From positions 272,615,930 to 272,679,929 of the forward strand of contig JARYHS010008074.1 in the NCBI GenBank assembly GCA_031002005.1: a stretch of 64,000 nucleotides of DNA, written 5' to 3'. The DNA is from Vandiemenella viatica. Taxonomy: Eukaryota > Arthropoda > Insecta > Orthoptera > Morabidae. Position numbers and translations under genes: made by a program. Positions 47,783-58,336 of the stretch are shown here, piece by piece (within the stretch, counting starts at the first letter, position 1; every line of letters begins with the position of its first letter). The notes beneath the pieces were generated by a model that was given only the letters and a program-made list of their open reading frames with translations, was not told where the DNA came from and did not search any database.

Positions 47783-48530
47783 ATGGAGGATGGGGGCAAC
47801 GCTACCTCAGAAATGGAAACTGATGTACAACTGAGTATACTTTTGGGTTTTTGTGAAGACGTTAAATGGATATTTGCAAATGTAAAACAAGAACTAATAC
47901 TGATTCGAGCTAGTGACAATACAAGTGCCTACATACGAGCCAATCCAAATCCTCAAAAAAGTAAATTTACTATCAACAAACTTGCATTGGTGATGCTTCA
48001 CTTGCAAGTAGGTTGCTTAAGATTTTGCATTAATTTCAGAAGTTGGTATCTGTCCGATTAACCATTGCTGCCTATAAGTAAGACTCAAATAAGGTATTTA
48101 AAAACATCAACGCAACTGAAGAAACCTAGGTTCGTGTTTCTGGGATTTCAAATAGGAAACTCATTGCGGAATTGAGTGCGGCCTTGTTTGACCACTGCAA
48201 TCTTACCAGTATCAAAGTGCTCCTAAATGACGTGGAGTATGCGTACAAGTAAATGAAAATACAATGTTGTGCGATATTTGTGCAAAATTCCAACAGTCTT
48301 ACTATAAACGAAATCATCTGCTACTAAACCGTGAAGATTTTACTGCACCTATCGCCAAAATTGACTGTTCACAACAAAATAAGTCGGTCAATACCGGGGC
48401 TTGTAGATATTTGTATAGAGTTTTATAGCAGTGAGAATTTTCCTGCTTACACCTCTGCATACTACCTTATCCTGCACGGATCTGATTGTGGAATTCAAAC
48501 CTCTTGTAACTTTAGTCTCGTTGCAAAGAA
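47783..48530 (+). other. Unrecognised ORF-bearing stretch
   Basis: An open frame of 92 codons (47783-48061) reads MEDGGNATSEMETDVQLSI, FCEDVKWIFANVKQELILI and NPQKSKFTINKLALV. A second frame (48331-48534) reads LTVHNKISRSIPGLVD. I recognise no family. Amino-acid composition is ordinary, not repeat-like, so this may be the remnant of a transposon or retrocopy gene. Low confidence. Confidence 0.25.
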
Positions 48531-48717
48531 ATAATTTTTATTCATATTTCTTCCCAGATTTAAATAACATAGCTAATGATCATGTAGTTCCTTTTTTACA
48601 TTCAGATTAAGATTAATGTTTATTCTTTTATTTTTACATGGTATTACACTTCTGTCCGCATCATACTGATTACAACGCTATAACTTTATTGCTGCGGAAA
48701 TTCTGCCAGTTGAAATT

Positions 48718-48805
48718 CGTAGAGGGCGAATGCAGGAAAGGCGAGGAAATGTATGTGTAGGGAAATTGCCACCAGACTCCACCAGAGCCTGCGCTCAATT
48801 GTAAT

Positions 48806-48849
<44 letters not shown>
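48718..48849 (+). repeat. Retroposon 3' end with 40-A tail
   Basis: GTAGAGGGCGAATGCAGG..AGGGAAATTGCCACC..GAGCCTGCGCTC is followed by a pure run of 40 A (48810-48849). A second copy of the same module without the tail lies at 49467-49550. The long clean A run marks a recent retroposition, or an assembly-sensitive homopolymer. Confidence 0.65.
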
Positions 48850-48852
<3 letters not shown>

Positions 48853-49390
48853 AAGAGTCTACTCTGCGGAGTCGCTGCTGACATGGAGGAAGGAATATAT
48901 TCCTCCATGGGTGCTGACGTTAATAGTCTCTGGTTTCAGATATATGACATCTGCTTAAAATGAAATCGGTGACACAAGAATTATCCAGGTTCAATTTAAA
49001 TATAAAGTATTTCCATATACTGAAACAAGTGTTGTTCGTAAGCTGGCATAAAAACTGAGTTGCTTCAGGTACTACCACTCATTACCATGATGGCCATCTT
49101 CCTGGACACACAGTGATTCAAGAAGAAGGATGGCATGTTTATTTACAAAGAAGTTGCTGCATGCATATTATGTTCAGACATTATCCCTATACATTGTTTT
49201 TCAGTAACCGCACCATCACGTGGGGCGGTAATGAACTGACAGTTAGATGGCTGTCACACTATTATATGGAATACCTTGGAACGCTGATGGCGTAACCTTC
49301 AACCTATTCTACATGCAGTAACCAGTGAAGGTGATTCAATTATATTTGCGTTTAAGGACTGGAGAATGTTCGATGGTTCCAGAAAAAATG

Positions 49391-49460
49391 GTGCAAAAAA
49401 GGGCTGCTAGATTTGTTTCTGGAAATTATCGCAGAATGCAATCAGTGATGGATATGATAG
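49391..49460 (+). mobile_element. LINE C-terminal fragment
   Basis: Reads VQKRAARFVSGNYRRMQSV, which matches the conserved QKRAARFV-NY--SVT-ML block near the C-terminus of Jockey/CR1-type LINE ORF2 proteins. Only about 25 codons are recognisable. The repeated module GTAGAGGGCAAATGTAGG follows directly, so that module is probably the 3' end of this LINE family. Confidence 0.6.
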
Positions 49461-49658
49461 AATTTGTAGAGGGCAAATGTAGGTAGGTGCAGGATAGGGG
49501 GAAGATGGGTGTGTAGGGAAATTGCCACCGGAGCCTGTGCTCCATTGCAAGGCATGCATTGCACGCGGGCGGCACGTCGAGGAGGCAGCATATCGAGTGA
49601 TCGACTGTCACCGTCGGGACTGCAGCAGAACTAAAAAACGTCGCCGCGAAATAATTTG

Positions 49659-49848
49659 CAGTGCCGGATATAGGGGGCAGGAAATTCATATAGCGGCGAC
49701 TTTTGCTTAACTGCTGCATGGGGCGGCGATAATGGGTGTGGTAGCGACACTCGGGGTGACAACAACGGGGGCGGCAAAATAATGTTCGAAGGGGCGGCAA
49801 TCTCACAGTTTTTGGACCGGGTTCGGTAAATTCTTAGATCCACCACTG
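49659..49848. mobile_element. Possible hAT-like MITE
   Basis: Begins CAGTGCCGGATATAGGG and ends with the inverse of CAGTGGTGGATCTAAG, an imperfect terminal repeat starting CAGTG as in hAT elements. The inside is GC-rich with repeated GGGGCGGC. No matching 8-bp duplication was found, so this is tentative. Confidence 0.4.
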
Positions 49849-50102
49849 GCTGTAAATAGACGGAGCAGCATAATCGGTATTGCACAAGGGCGTTCAAACA
49901 GCTAGCGGCAGGCCTTGCTATATATATTTTGTAATGATATATGCAGTGCTGAAAATTATTTGTAATTGCCAATTGGTGGATCAAATAAATCAATTAAAAA
50001 TTATATACTATCTTATTATTTAATTATGATATGTGAAATAAAAGAAAAAACTGGTAAAATGTTTTTACTTCTTGTCCACCTTTGCACTTAACATCACTTA
50101 TG

Positions 50103-50460
50103 AAACGTTTGGTTATTTTCGAGTTGGCGATACCGCTGCCTCGGGACTGTTAACGTGTCGTCATCGTGACGTCACGTTCACGTACAGTCAATTTTTGTGG
50201 CTATTGTGCCCTCGCTACGCTCGGTCACAATAATTTAAAACTGTACAATATCAACATAAACTGATATCCCGAAGGTGAATCAGATGCAGGCGGCCGCTGG
50301 TAAGCGGCCGCAGATGTCCGATAACACACTTCCCGCGCAGTCCCGTTAGTGACATATTTTTATACGCAATTAACTGTACGTGAACGTCACGTGTTCATGA
50401 CGTCACGTTCACACTCGCTTGGCGGCCGGAATCGCCAAGTCGAAAACAACCAAACGTTTT
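50103..50460. mobile_element. MITE with 30-bp inverted ends and internal hairpin
   Basis: The left end AAACGTTTGGTTATTTTCGA and inverted right end AAACGTTTGGTTGTTTTCGA are near-identical and continue through TTGGCGAT. Inside are several ACGTTCACGTAC and GTGACGTCACG motifs and a perfect hairpin GCGGCCGC-TGGTAA-GCGGCCGC at 50290-50311. No transposase gene. The target duplication is unclear. I cannot name the superfamily. Confidence 0.7.
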
Positions 50461-50771
50461 TTATATGCATTGATTTCTGGGTTTAAAAATTCATAGACTA
50501 GTGTTGAACTGGGGCAGAATGACACTTCATTGATCTGTACATTATAAAAATGCAAATCTGTTACCCCTTGAATCGAACAATGGGGATAGTCACGAAGCAC
50601 TGTTACTGATATCGTGTTCACAAACTCACTGTAGCACTTGCTAATTTGATAACACCAGTGCTTCATGGTGTTGATAGGACTAGTCATTGTAGGTAGGGCG
50701 TCGACCACTTTGTCCCATGTTGATTCGCCATGAAACGAACCATAAACAAGAACAAAACTGTTGTATTCCAT
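50409..50771 (-). other. Unrecognised 120-codon ORF
   Basis: Starts with ATG at 50771 (MEYNSFVLVYGSFHGESTWD) and runs through KHWCYQISKCYSEFVN and VNTISVTVLRDYPHCSIQG to LEFLNPEINAYKKRL-like sequence. The last 17 codons lie inside the MITE end, so the frame is partly transposon. Ordinary composition and length make chance less likely than for most frames here, but I recognise no family. Confidence 0.25.
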
Positions 50772-51509
50772 ATAGTTTTCGCTTCAGCCACTGTTCGGGA
50801 AAAAATGGCGTTGCCGCTAAGTGAGACACTTATTTACAGAAGCTCACTGTTGTGAAAAAGCCATCAATTATGTAGACTGGCTGTCTCAGTATACCCCATT
50901 CTTTATGTGTAAGCGTGACTTTATTGTACTCAACTTTTCAACTACAACTAGCGGATTAAACTCCAATTTAGGTGCCAGATCTACAAAGAGTCGCTTGGTG
51001 AAACTGCTGTTTAACTTATAGTACAATGAAAACCGGAGCACTTATTAATAATTTTTTTCCCCCAGTGAACTGCACTAGTCGAGCCTTGACCTGGGTGAGA
51101 TATCCTTTATACCTCTTCTTGAACCAATGATATTATTCTTTTTGCTGTACTTGTGTGGCGAGTGAAATATTTCTTGTTTATCACACCATACTGGAAACTC
51201 ATTCCTTTACCACTTTCACCTAGTGCACGATAGAAATAACGTGCTGCATACCAGAGTGCTGTGCAAAGAGGTCTATGCACCCGAAGCTTGACGAAAATAC
51301 AGCAAGAGAGACAGAAGATGCACACCCCCACCACCCATCTGTTATGTCAATGGGAATTTACACTTATTGCGATATCTCATTGGCTACGCCTTTCAATCTT
51401 GGTCGTGATCGGGACCAAATTTCCCCATTAGTCTATTCGAATCGACCGTCAGTAATGTAATAAGACCTTAGCCTCTGATTGGCCGAATTCAATAGCCCGC
51501 CAACGCTTC

Positions 51510-52800
51510 CCGTTGGCTTGTTCTAGAAAAAAAGTTCGCCCACTACTTAGGACTATCACACTTCTGAAAGCTTTAGATCTTCCAGAAGACACCATCAAAA
51601 AACATTTCCCCAAGCTATATACGCAGATTAAAGTACACAAAGATGGGGTCTCATTACGACCAATACTAAGTGCCACTGGATCACCAACCAACATGCTTAC
51701 TAGCTAATCATCTCTCCGTAGTCTTGTGTTCTTTATTGGGAAGATGCGCTCGCCATGTGCAGAATTCGAAGGCAAATGTGACAATGGTCAGTATTGAGTG
51801 TTTTTTTTTTCTTTTTCTCAGACAGCATTTTGAATCATGGAGGAACTTTTTCTGCCACACTCTGACTTCGACTTACTTGCTCTTCGAAGTTAATTATTTT
51901 GATCATCGGGATTGCTATGGGTTAGCCACTTTCTCCAACGATAGCTAATACGCTCATGGAACATTTTGAGGATGTACTGGAAAGCGCAGAAATGTGATCA
52001 AATTGTTTTTATAAATATTTAGATGATAATTTCGCTCTGTGGCTGCACGGAAAAGAAAAATTAGAATATTTGCTTAAACATACTTACGATGGAGGTAAAA
52101 CAGATGGGTTGCCTGCCATTTCTGGACATTTTACTTAGAAGGAATTCAGATGGCATACTACAACATGGGAGTGTATAGAAAACCAATCTACACCGACCTG
52201 TACACCAGCGTGTAGAGCTATCATCATCCTGTTCAGTGTAATTCAGTGTTATCAACCCTAGTATGCCGAGACAGAGCCATCTGTGACGCAGAAAGTCTAC
52301 CGGTGGAACTAAACCACTTGCGGCATTCATTACACACGAACGGATACAGTAAAGCATAGGTCAACAGAGCCTTTCGCAAGGCGGTGAAGCAAGAGTCAGA
52401 ACAACATGCACTTTTACTATATGCTGGAGTGATCTCAGCAAAAGTAACCAGATATTAAGAAGTTCTTCCATCCATCCAGGAAGATAGGGATTTATTTAGT
52501 AGTACAAAGGATAGTTTGGGTCTCAAACTGGCTCGTATATATTTCATCCAGCAGTACATTGGGCAGACAGATCGCTCTATATACATCTGATGTGAATTAA
52601 GAACTCTGTGAGTGTTTTGCACAGCATAGAACAAAGACGGCTTTGACTTCGAGGCAACAAAAATACTAGCACACACAAATGGATACTGGGACAACGTCAT
52701 TAATGAGACTGGGGATATTGGTATTGCAGAAGTCATCGTAAACAGAGGTAAGGCGTATCAACTTAGTGCGGGATGGAGCCCAGTTATATTTTATTTAAGG
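51510..52800 (+). mobile_element. Penelope-like element with RT and GIY-YIG remnants
   Basis: The plus strand carries KHFPKLYTQIKVHKDGVSLR and PILSATGSPTN (51590-51692), the N-terminal RT blocks of Penelope-like elements. Then come WLHGKEKLEYLL, LPFLDILLRRNSDGILQHGV and YRKPIYTDLYTS (52035-52210), the blocks after the catalytic YxDD, which is itself lost. From 52540 the GIY-YIG endonuclease follows: YIGQTDRSIYI (52555) and FDFEATKILAHTNGYWDNVI with NRGKAYQLSAGWSPV (52635-52785). Stops and shifts occur throughout. The GIY-YIG domain is the hallmark of canonical PLEs. Confidence 0.8.
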
Positions 52801-53094
52801 AGGCAGAGAGACAGCCATCAAGATAATTGCAAAATGAATTTTGATGTCCAGCTGACCTGTTCCACCGCGCGTATTACCACTACGTCTCCCTCCCCACTTT
52901 CCACACCGCCGCCACCACCTCCACTTCACCAAGAGGCACTTGGCTCACGTGACCGTGATGTCACCAGCAACAGTTGCCCGGCATTGGTTATATAGGACGG
53001 ACTTTCTGGGAGCTTGACACTTCGCCAGAAAATGAAGTTCCTTCAATTTAATGCTCTCCTCTGGTGTGAGGCTCCAGAACAATTTATACAGCCT
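52801..53094. other. GC-rich spacer with TATA motif
   Basis: Contains CACGTGACCGTGATGTCACC and GGTTATATAGGACGGACTTT, a promoter-like TATA segment just downstream of the Penelope-like GIY-YIG remnant. It could be that element's terminal repeat. No ORF. Confidence 0.35.
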
Positions 53095-54490
53095 AATTAT
53101 GATTGCACTGCATGCAATTAAAGCTAGTGGTTATGATGGTCTATCTGTTGACACACTCCGATTGACTAGATAAGAAACCCACAAACACCTAGCTTTTTCA
53201 CAATACCTCTAAGATAAAAATATCCCGTTTACCTGGAACAAAGCAATGATTGTATTTCTACACAAAAAGGTAGTCGTTACAATATTAGGAATTACCGTCC
53301 CATCAGCCTGCACCCTATCATTAAGATAGTGTTTACAAAGGTGATCAATAATCGCGTCAGTTCTACCTTGGACACTGTACAAAAAATCGAACAGTTTAGC
53401 TTTAGGTCAAGATTCAGCACTATAGATCACATCCAAGTCGTCCACAAAGTAATAAATCATGCGAATGAATACCAGAAACCACTCTGTTTGTCCTTTATAG
53501 ATTTTGAAAATGCTTTTGATTCAGTCCACCATTCAGCAATCATGCAAGACGTTCTAGAACAAGATGTGAATCCGGGCTATATCAAAATACTGTAGAACAT
53601 CTACAGTACTTCCACTGCCTTTGTCAAATCGCTGAAGACACCAAAGAGTTCCCAGTAGGAAGAGGGGTAAAACAAGCAGACTCTATATCCTCAAGCTATT
53701 CACATCAGTCCTGGATTTGGCAATGTCAAAAATCCAATGGAAAAATAGAGGGTTGACAATAAATGGAAGAAATCTCAACAACTTAAGATTCTCAGGTGGT
53801 ATAGTTTTGCTCTCAAACACTATGAAAGAGCTAAAAGAACTGATAAATTGACTAGAGGCAGCTTGCAGCCTTAAAATAATCTGCCAAAAAGCAAAAACAT
53901 GGAAAACCAATGGGTAGATAAAGAAAAGACTTGGCAGACATGAAAGAAGCTGGTATTGAGTCCATAGGGCAGTACATCTATCTGGGCCGCCTGATCAACA
54001 TGAAAGGCAACCCAAAGTCTGAGATCTACAGATGCATAAAGCTGGGCTGGAGAGCATATGGAAGAAATTCCATAGTTTTTAAATCAAATATACCAGTACA
54101 TCTTAAAAAAAAAAAAAAACAAAAAACAAATCTTTGAACAATGTATATAACTTGTCCTCACATATGCCTGCCAGACTTGGACCCAAACCAGTCAAATGAG
54201 GCAAAAACTGAGAATGAAGTATGGAAAGAGCAATGATAGGGTTTACAAGAAGAGACGGGAAAAGGGCCGTCTACATTCGTTTGATAACCAAAGTTACAGA
54301 CATCTTAGAAAGAGTGAAGACCCAAAAATGGCTATGGGCTGGTCATATAGCTCGAAAAAGAGACTACAGATGGACTATGGCAGTTTTGGACTGGATACCA
54401 AGGAACCTAAAAAGAGCAAGAGGAAGACCCTCAAATCGTTGGGATAGATACATACGATGAGTAACAGGTGTGAACTGGTAGAGAGTTGCT
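53095..54490 (+). mobile_element. RTE-like LINE fragment
   Basis: Plus-strand blocks in order: ASGYDGLSVDTLRLTR, IRNYRPISLHPIIKIVFTKV (53270-53340), FRSRFSTIDHIQVVHKVIN, LSFIDFENAFDSVHHSAI (53490-53540), then a frameshifted palm with FADD lost, LGRLINMKGNPKSEIYR (53980) and ERAMIGFTRRDGKRAVYI with KTQKWLWAGHIARKRDYRWT (54222-54390). This C-terminus matches the antisense copy at 1.2-3.4 kb. An A13 run near 54106-54118 and several stops disrupt it. Confidence 0.82.
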
Positions 54491-55230
54491 GGAAGATTTG
54501 TCGGGCGTGCAGCCGGGTCAATTGATCACAGATGTACGAATTTTCCATGGCGTAATATGCTATTATCTTCAGGTAGCGTCCACTGGTAGGCGTGAGGAGC
54601 GCAGTCCAGGACGCGACTGCTGATCTGCTCTAGGGCGTCGATATTTATACCATCTGACCCCATCCTCTCACTCCCGCCGCGGCGCTCCGATAGCGGTGGT
54701 GGGGGTGGTGCGTTGCAGCGCGTTGAGTAGGTGACCATCAGTTTGTGCGCCACCTCCGTCGCGCACAGTGCCTCTGCTCTGGTATTTGCGGAGCCGCTTC
54801 AATGCTAGGTTCCAAGCTTGGCTTTGTTTATGAGGTTGCTCCATAGCCGGATCTCAATGGTTTACTTATATACACTGTCCCAGAAGTGAGACGTGTTTCT
54901 CAGAACTTCGGTGTCCTCATATTTAATAGTATGAGGACACCGAAATGTCGTCAAGAATTCTTCTCAGGAATTTGGCGTATAAGTTCTTCTGTCCACAACG
55001 TTTCGGCAGCAACCTAAATCCCTTCATCAGATGAGATGTCATAGCGAAGCTACCACTGCGATCACACAGCATCGACTGTGAATCCCTCGAAATCCCGCTG
55101 CCGCAGAGGCTTTCCGTTGTTCTCCCATTGGCCAATGCGTCAACTGGGTTCACACGGGGTCTGGACCGGACGATTGGCTTGCAGGTGTTACGTCGGGTTC
55201 GTGCCCTATATATAGACAACAACGTGCAGT
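54491..55230. other. GC-rich region with hairpin and TATA boxes
   Basis: Contains, on the minus strand, GATGGTATAAATATCGACGC, a perfect 13-bp-stem hairpin CGGTGTCCTCATA-TTTAATAG-TATGAGGACACCG-like sequence at 54909-54942 (stem CGGTGTCCTCATA), and on the minus strand CTGATGAAGGGATTTAGG..GCCGAAACG, a motif seen in Penelope-like terminal regions. At 55203-55212 CCTATATATAG lies 20 bp upstream of the ATG of the next gene. It is probably retroelement terminal sequence and promoter. Confidence 0.45.
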
Positions 55231-56756
55231 ATGGTGAGGAAGCGGCGTCCTGTCTCACCGCAGCAGACACCCTCACGCCGAGCTGAGTCGACATCAGGCG
55301 AAGTTGCTACGGCGCAACATGGGTTCACAGCACATGAGCACAGGGAGTCTCAGTCTACACCCTGCGCAACCGCTGCCGACGTGCGGTCTCCCCAGTGCGT
55401 CACTCCTAAAACATCTAACGCGGGCAGCTATGTTGGAACCCGCTCACGTCGATCCCAGGGGTCAGACACCGCAAACTCATCATGGACAACATGGTCGTCA
55501 CCAAGAATTGAAGATGGATTCGACGACTCCGACATTGATGAGGCGGAGACACTGATCTACATCCGTTGTACATCTGACAAGTACAGCGAAATCTTCATGG
55601 CAAAAGGACAGTACACATCCCGAAGCTGGTGGAAGAAATACCTCGACGCCCAGGTTCAACCATGCATAATCCAACTCCCAGTCAAGTCCGGGAGTAAAGA
55701 GTATGCATGGGAATTACCAAGAAACAAGTTCCTGTGCATCCTCAGCGACGAGAAGTACGGTCACCTCGCCACGCCCATCACTGACAAGAAGAAAGACTGG
55801 TCACGGTTTGTCAGCCTTCCTGTCATCCTCAGCAAGGATTTCAGAGAGGATGACTATTTTGAAGACCTACATCGAGTGCTATATTGCGAACCACACCAAC
55901 TTTCATCTTAGTCTAGCCAGGAAGATGAGTCGCAAACCACAAGAAAAGACGAAACTACTGACGACCTTAAAGGACCGGAATCTCTAAGAACACCGTCCTT
56001 GCCCAATCACCTCGACGCCACGCCTAGTGCAGACCACCAAGTAGTGGCATCGTGGGCGCCGACAGGGTTGACACCGGACAACCTGCTCGTAACATATGCG
56101 AGCCCATCAGAGTTAACGGTGGTTAAGGATTTCCTCGAGAGCCACAGCATTCAATTCCAGTTCGTCCAGTACAGAGGCGCAGGGCTTCCGGAAAGTGATA
56201 GCATCCCAAACACTGCTTCACCAGAGGAAGCAACCAACCGAGCATCGGAGGTCACCCGAGATGAAAGCCTCCCACTACCCACAGCAAAACGGCCGAAGCA
56301 CCAAGAAGAATCCCCGCAGGAAGAAGTCGTCAATGCTTCAGGTGCCAGGGATTCTGGCATCGATCGAAGGATTGCCGGAACCAAGTTTGGTGCGTTCGCT
56401 GCGGGTAAAATCACAGCGTGTTGGTGTGCACCAGACCGCGCGAAGCGACACCAACTTGCGCCAACTGCGCCATGGACCACGCGGCCAGCTACGGGGGCTG
56501 CCCACTGAGGAGGAAGCTGCAAGCGGCCATCAACAGGAGCCGCCCCCACACCAGCAAAGAGAAGATCACGACGCCACCAAGATCGACGAAGGATAAGACC
56601 ACCCACGGCCATCTGACCAAGCAAAACCACCTAACCAGACACGATGAGCATCTACACAACAACCGTTGTCAGTGCCAGCCACAAGAAAATCAACTAGGGA
56701 TAGTCGTACAACTGCTCACGCAGTTGTTAACTACGCTCATCCCCACCAGGCGATAA
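55231..56756 (+). pseudogene. LINE ORF1 / gag-like protein, one stop and one frameshift
   Basis: The ATG at 55231 (MVRKRRPVSPQQ) opens a frame with one internal stop (TAG 55909-55911) that otherwise runs to 56508. The N-terminus is basic and serine/threonine-rich; a compact middle follows (ETLIYIRCTSDKYSEIFMAK, SWWKKYLDAQVQPCIIQLP). A frame change near 56390 moves to WCVRC..NHSVLVCTRPREAT, PTCANCAMDHAASYGGCP (56395-56530), a double zinc-knuckle pattern (C-X2-C-X3-H-X6-C in the second) as in ORF1 proteins of Jockey-like LINEs, which bind element RNA. GC-rich compared with its surroundings. No ORF2 follows, so it is a truncated or rearranged copy. Confidence 0.65.
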
Positions 56757-56899
56757 GAATAAGCAAGGGTTTCCCTCTAAGGTCATTATGTAATGGCCAA
56801 AGCCGGGTTTTTCCCTAACGTGTATATTATGTTCCTAAAACCAACCAATATGATACAGTAGATAAAGCTACAGACAGTAGCGGGGCTACATAACGCCGT

Positions 56900-57060
56900 T
56901 GAGGCAGCAGAAAAAATGGCTTTCAAGCTTCACTGAAGAAAAGACCGCCATCTTTATTGATGTTTTGGTGCTTAGTAGAATCTCCAGCGATTCTCTAATT
57001 ACAGAATCCCTGAAAAACAACGTCTGAGGTAATACTTCCGTCATGTCGAAGTGCTGTGTC
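56900..57060 (-). mobile_element. Penelope-like GIY-YIG C-terminal remnant
   Basis: The minus strand reads HFDMTEVLPQTLFFRDSVIR followed by ESLEILLSTK, matching the end block of the PLE endonuclease (FD-T-VL--T--Y-D-VI-ES-EI), also seen here at 52.6 kb. It is only about 50 codons long. This is a third Penelope-like locus in the window, in antisense orientation. Confidence 0.55.
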
Positions 57061-57179
57061 GTTGCAGAGGTAGCTTTACTATGACATCTCACGTTGTGGA
57101 CAGAAGAAATAATGCGGTAGAATACCCAAGAATAATTCTTGTCAGTCATACACCGGGAAAAACTTAATTCTCCTATATG

Positions 57180-57838
57180 TTTTGGTTGTGTATTTCAAAT
57201 GATTTAACAAATTTTACTGTGTTCTTTAAACCCCTACAGTTCACAAGTTACAGGCTTATAACTGGCTTTGTAGTACTTTAAACCTTTCACCTACCCATTC
57301 ACAACATTGTCTCTTATTGTTTCCTCAGCTTCATATATTTTTTAGCATTTATGATTTTTCTCATTATTTATCTTTAGTCAGTGTACATTGGGTCTCCTAT
57401 TATTATCCCATTATCAGGACCCTGTAACCTAAAAAAGGCACAGTGAAACCCCTCAAAGGGACCTGTATTTTTTAGTATCTTGTGAGAATTATATTTTGCC
57501 TTGAGATGGAGGCAACAGCTTTTGTCTCAACTTTAACCGTCCATAGCCTTTGATATGTCTAGCTATTGTTTTACTATAATGAAAGGTTGCCACTTAGCTT
57601 CATCTTTTACCTTAAGCTAAGGAAAGGTATAGGTAAATAATGTTTATGAGTCAGTTGGTGTAAAAATCAATATATTCTTGAATGGTGTTGCAAAGACATT
57701 AACTGAATAGGCATCAGATTAAGTCACAGAAGAAAAGTTTGCAAATGCGACTAACCATTCGAGTTAGACCAACCTCACGACCCCTCTGTTACTCTTTAAC
57801 TACTTCAGGTATTTAATTTTTCTTACACCCGCGATCTT
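57180..57838. other. Intergenic, nothing recognised
   Basis: AT-rich sequence with no credible ORF. Confidence 0.4.
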
Positions 57839-57852
57839 AAAAGTCAAACAAG

Positions 57853-58336
57853 TCCGCACCAAGTTACTATTTGCCGCACCGCACATCCAAACTAGCTACT
57901 GCGTTCTACATAGTGCTCAGCACACATCACGCTAACGGCTTCTCCAAGACTGGGGCCAAGCCAGGTTCTAAGGTGGTATTTATGCTTTCTGACCGTGAGA
58001 ACGGTTTTCGCTTCCGGGTTACACGCAAAGTGTCAGATATCAGATCAGTCTCGAACAATCTTTCGTCATCTCTTTTGCCCTTGAACCTTAAAAATGTTCC
58101 TATCGTTTCGAAATTTTGGGAGTTGCTAGATATTATAACAAACATCAACCTTAGTTATTATAAAATATATCGTAACTCTAATAGTTTTGCCAGAAAAGAA
58201 TCATTTAGATGTGATTACCATAACTTTTGTAATATTACCTTTACTGCACTGAAAAAATTTTAATCTATTCTCAAGTTGCTATTCTTCCACTTGATATCAA
58301 ATAAAGAATGCTTATTTAAAAAAAAAAAAAAAAAAG
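57853..58336 (+). mobile_element. Polyadenylated retrocopy of unknown source
   Basis: A roughly 480-bp insertion bounded by AAAGTCAAACAA (ending about 57851) and AAAGTCAAATAA after the tail, a near-perfect target duplication. It ends in a poly-A run of about 17 (58319-58335), with an AATAAA signal about 20 bp upstream (58300-58305). Inside, one frame is open from the 5' edge to a stop at 58261-58263 (about 136 codons): STHHANGFSKTGAKPGSKVV, FMLSDRENGFRFRVTRKVSD, LLDIITNINLSYYKIYRN. I do not recognise the protein. It could be the C-terminus of a LINE ORF2 or a 5'-truncated processed copy of a cellular mRNA. Confidence 0.6.

Noticed and set aside
49426..49993. Overlapping antisense ORFs of 120-126 codons
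   Set aside because: Low-complexity, GC-rich repeat sequence over a possible MITE; no family features.
54923..55294. Antisense 123-codon ORF
   Set aside because: Overlaps the TATA box and start of the ORF1-like gene; composition fits non-coding GC-rich repeat ends.
56151..56630. Antisense 159-codon ORF opposite the ORF1/gag-like gene
   Set aside because: Shadow of a GC-rich gene; the plus strand has the zinc knuckles and better composition.
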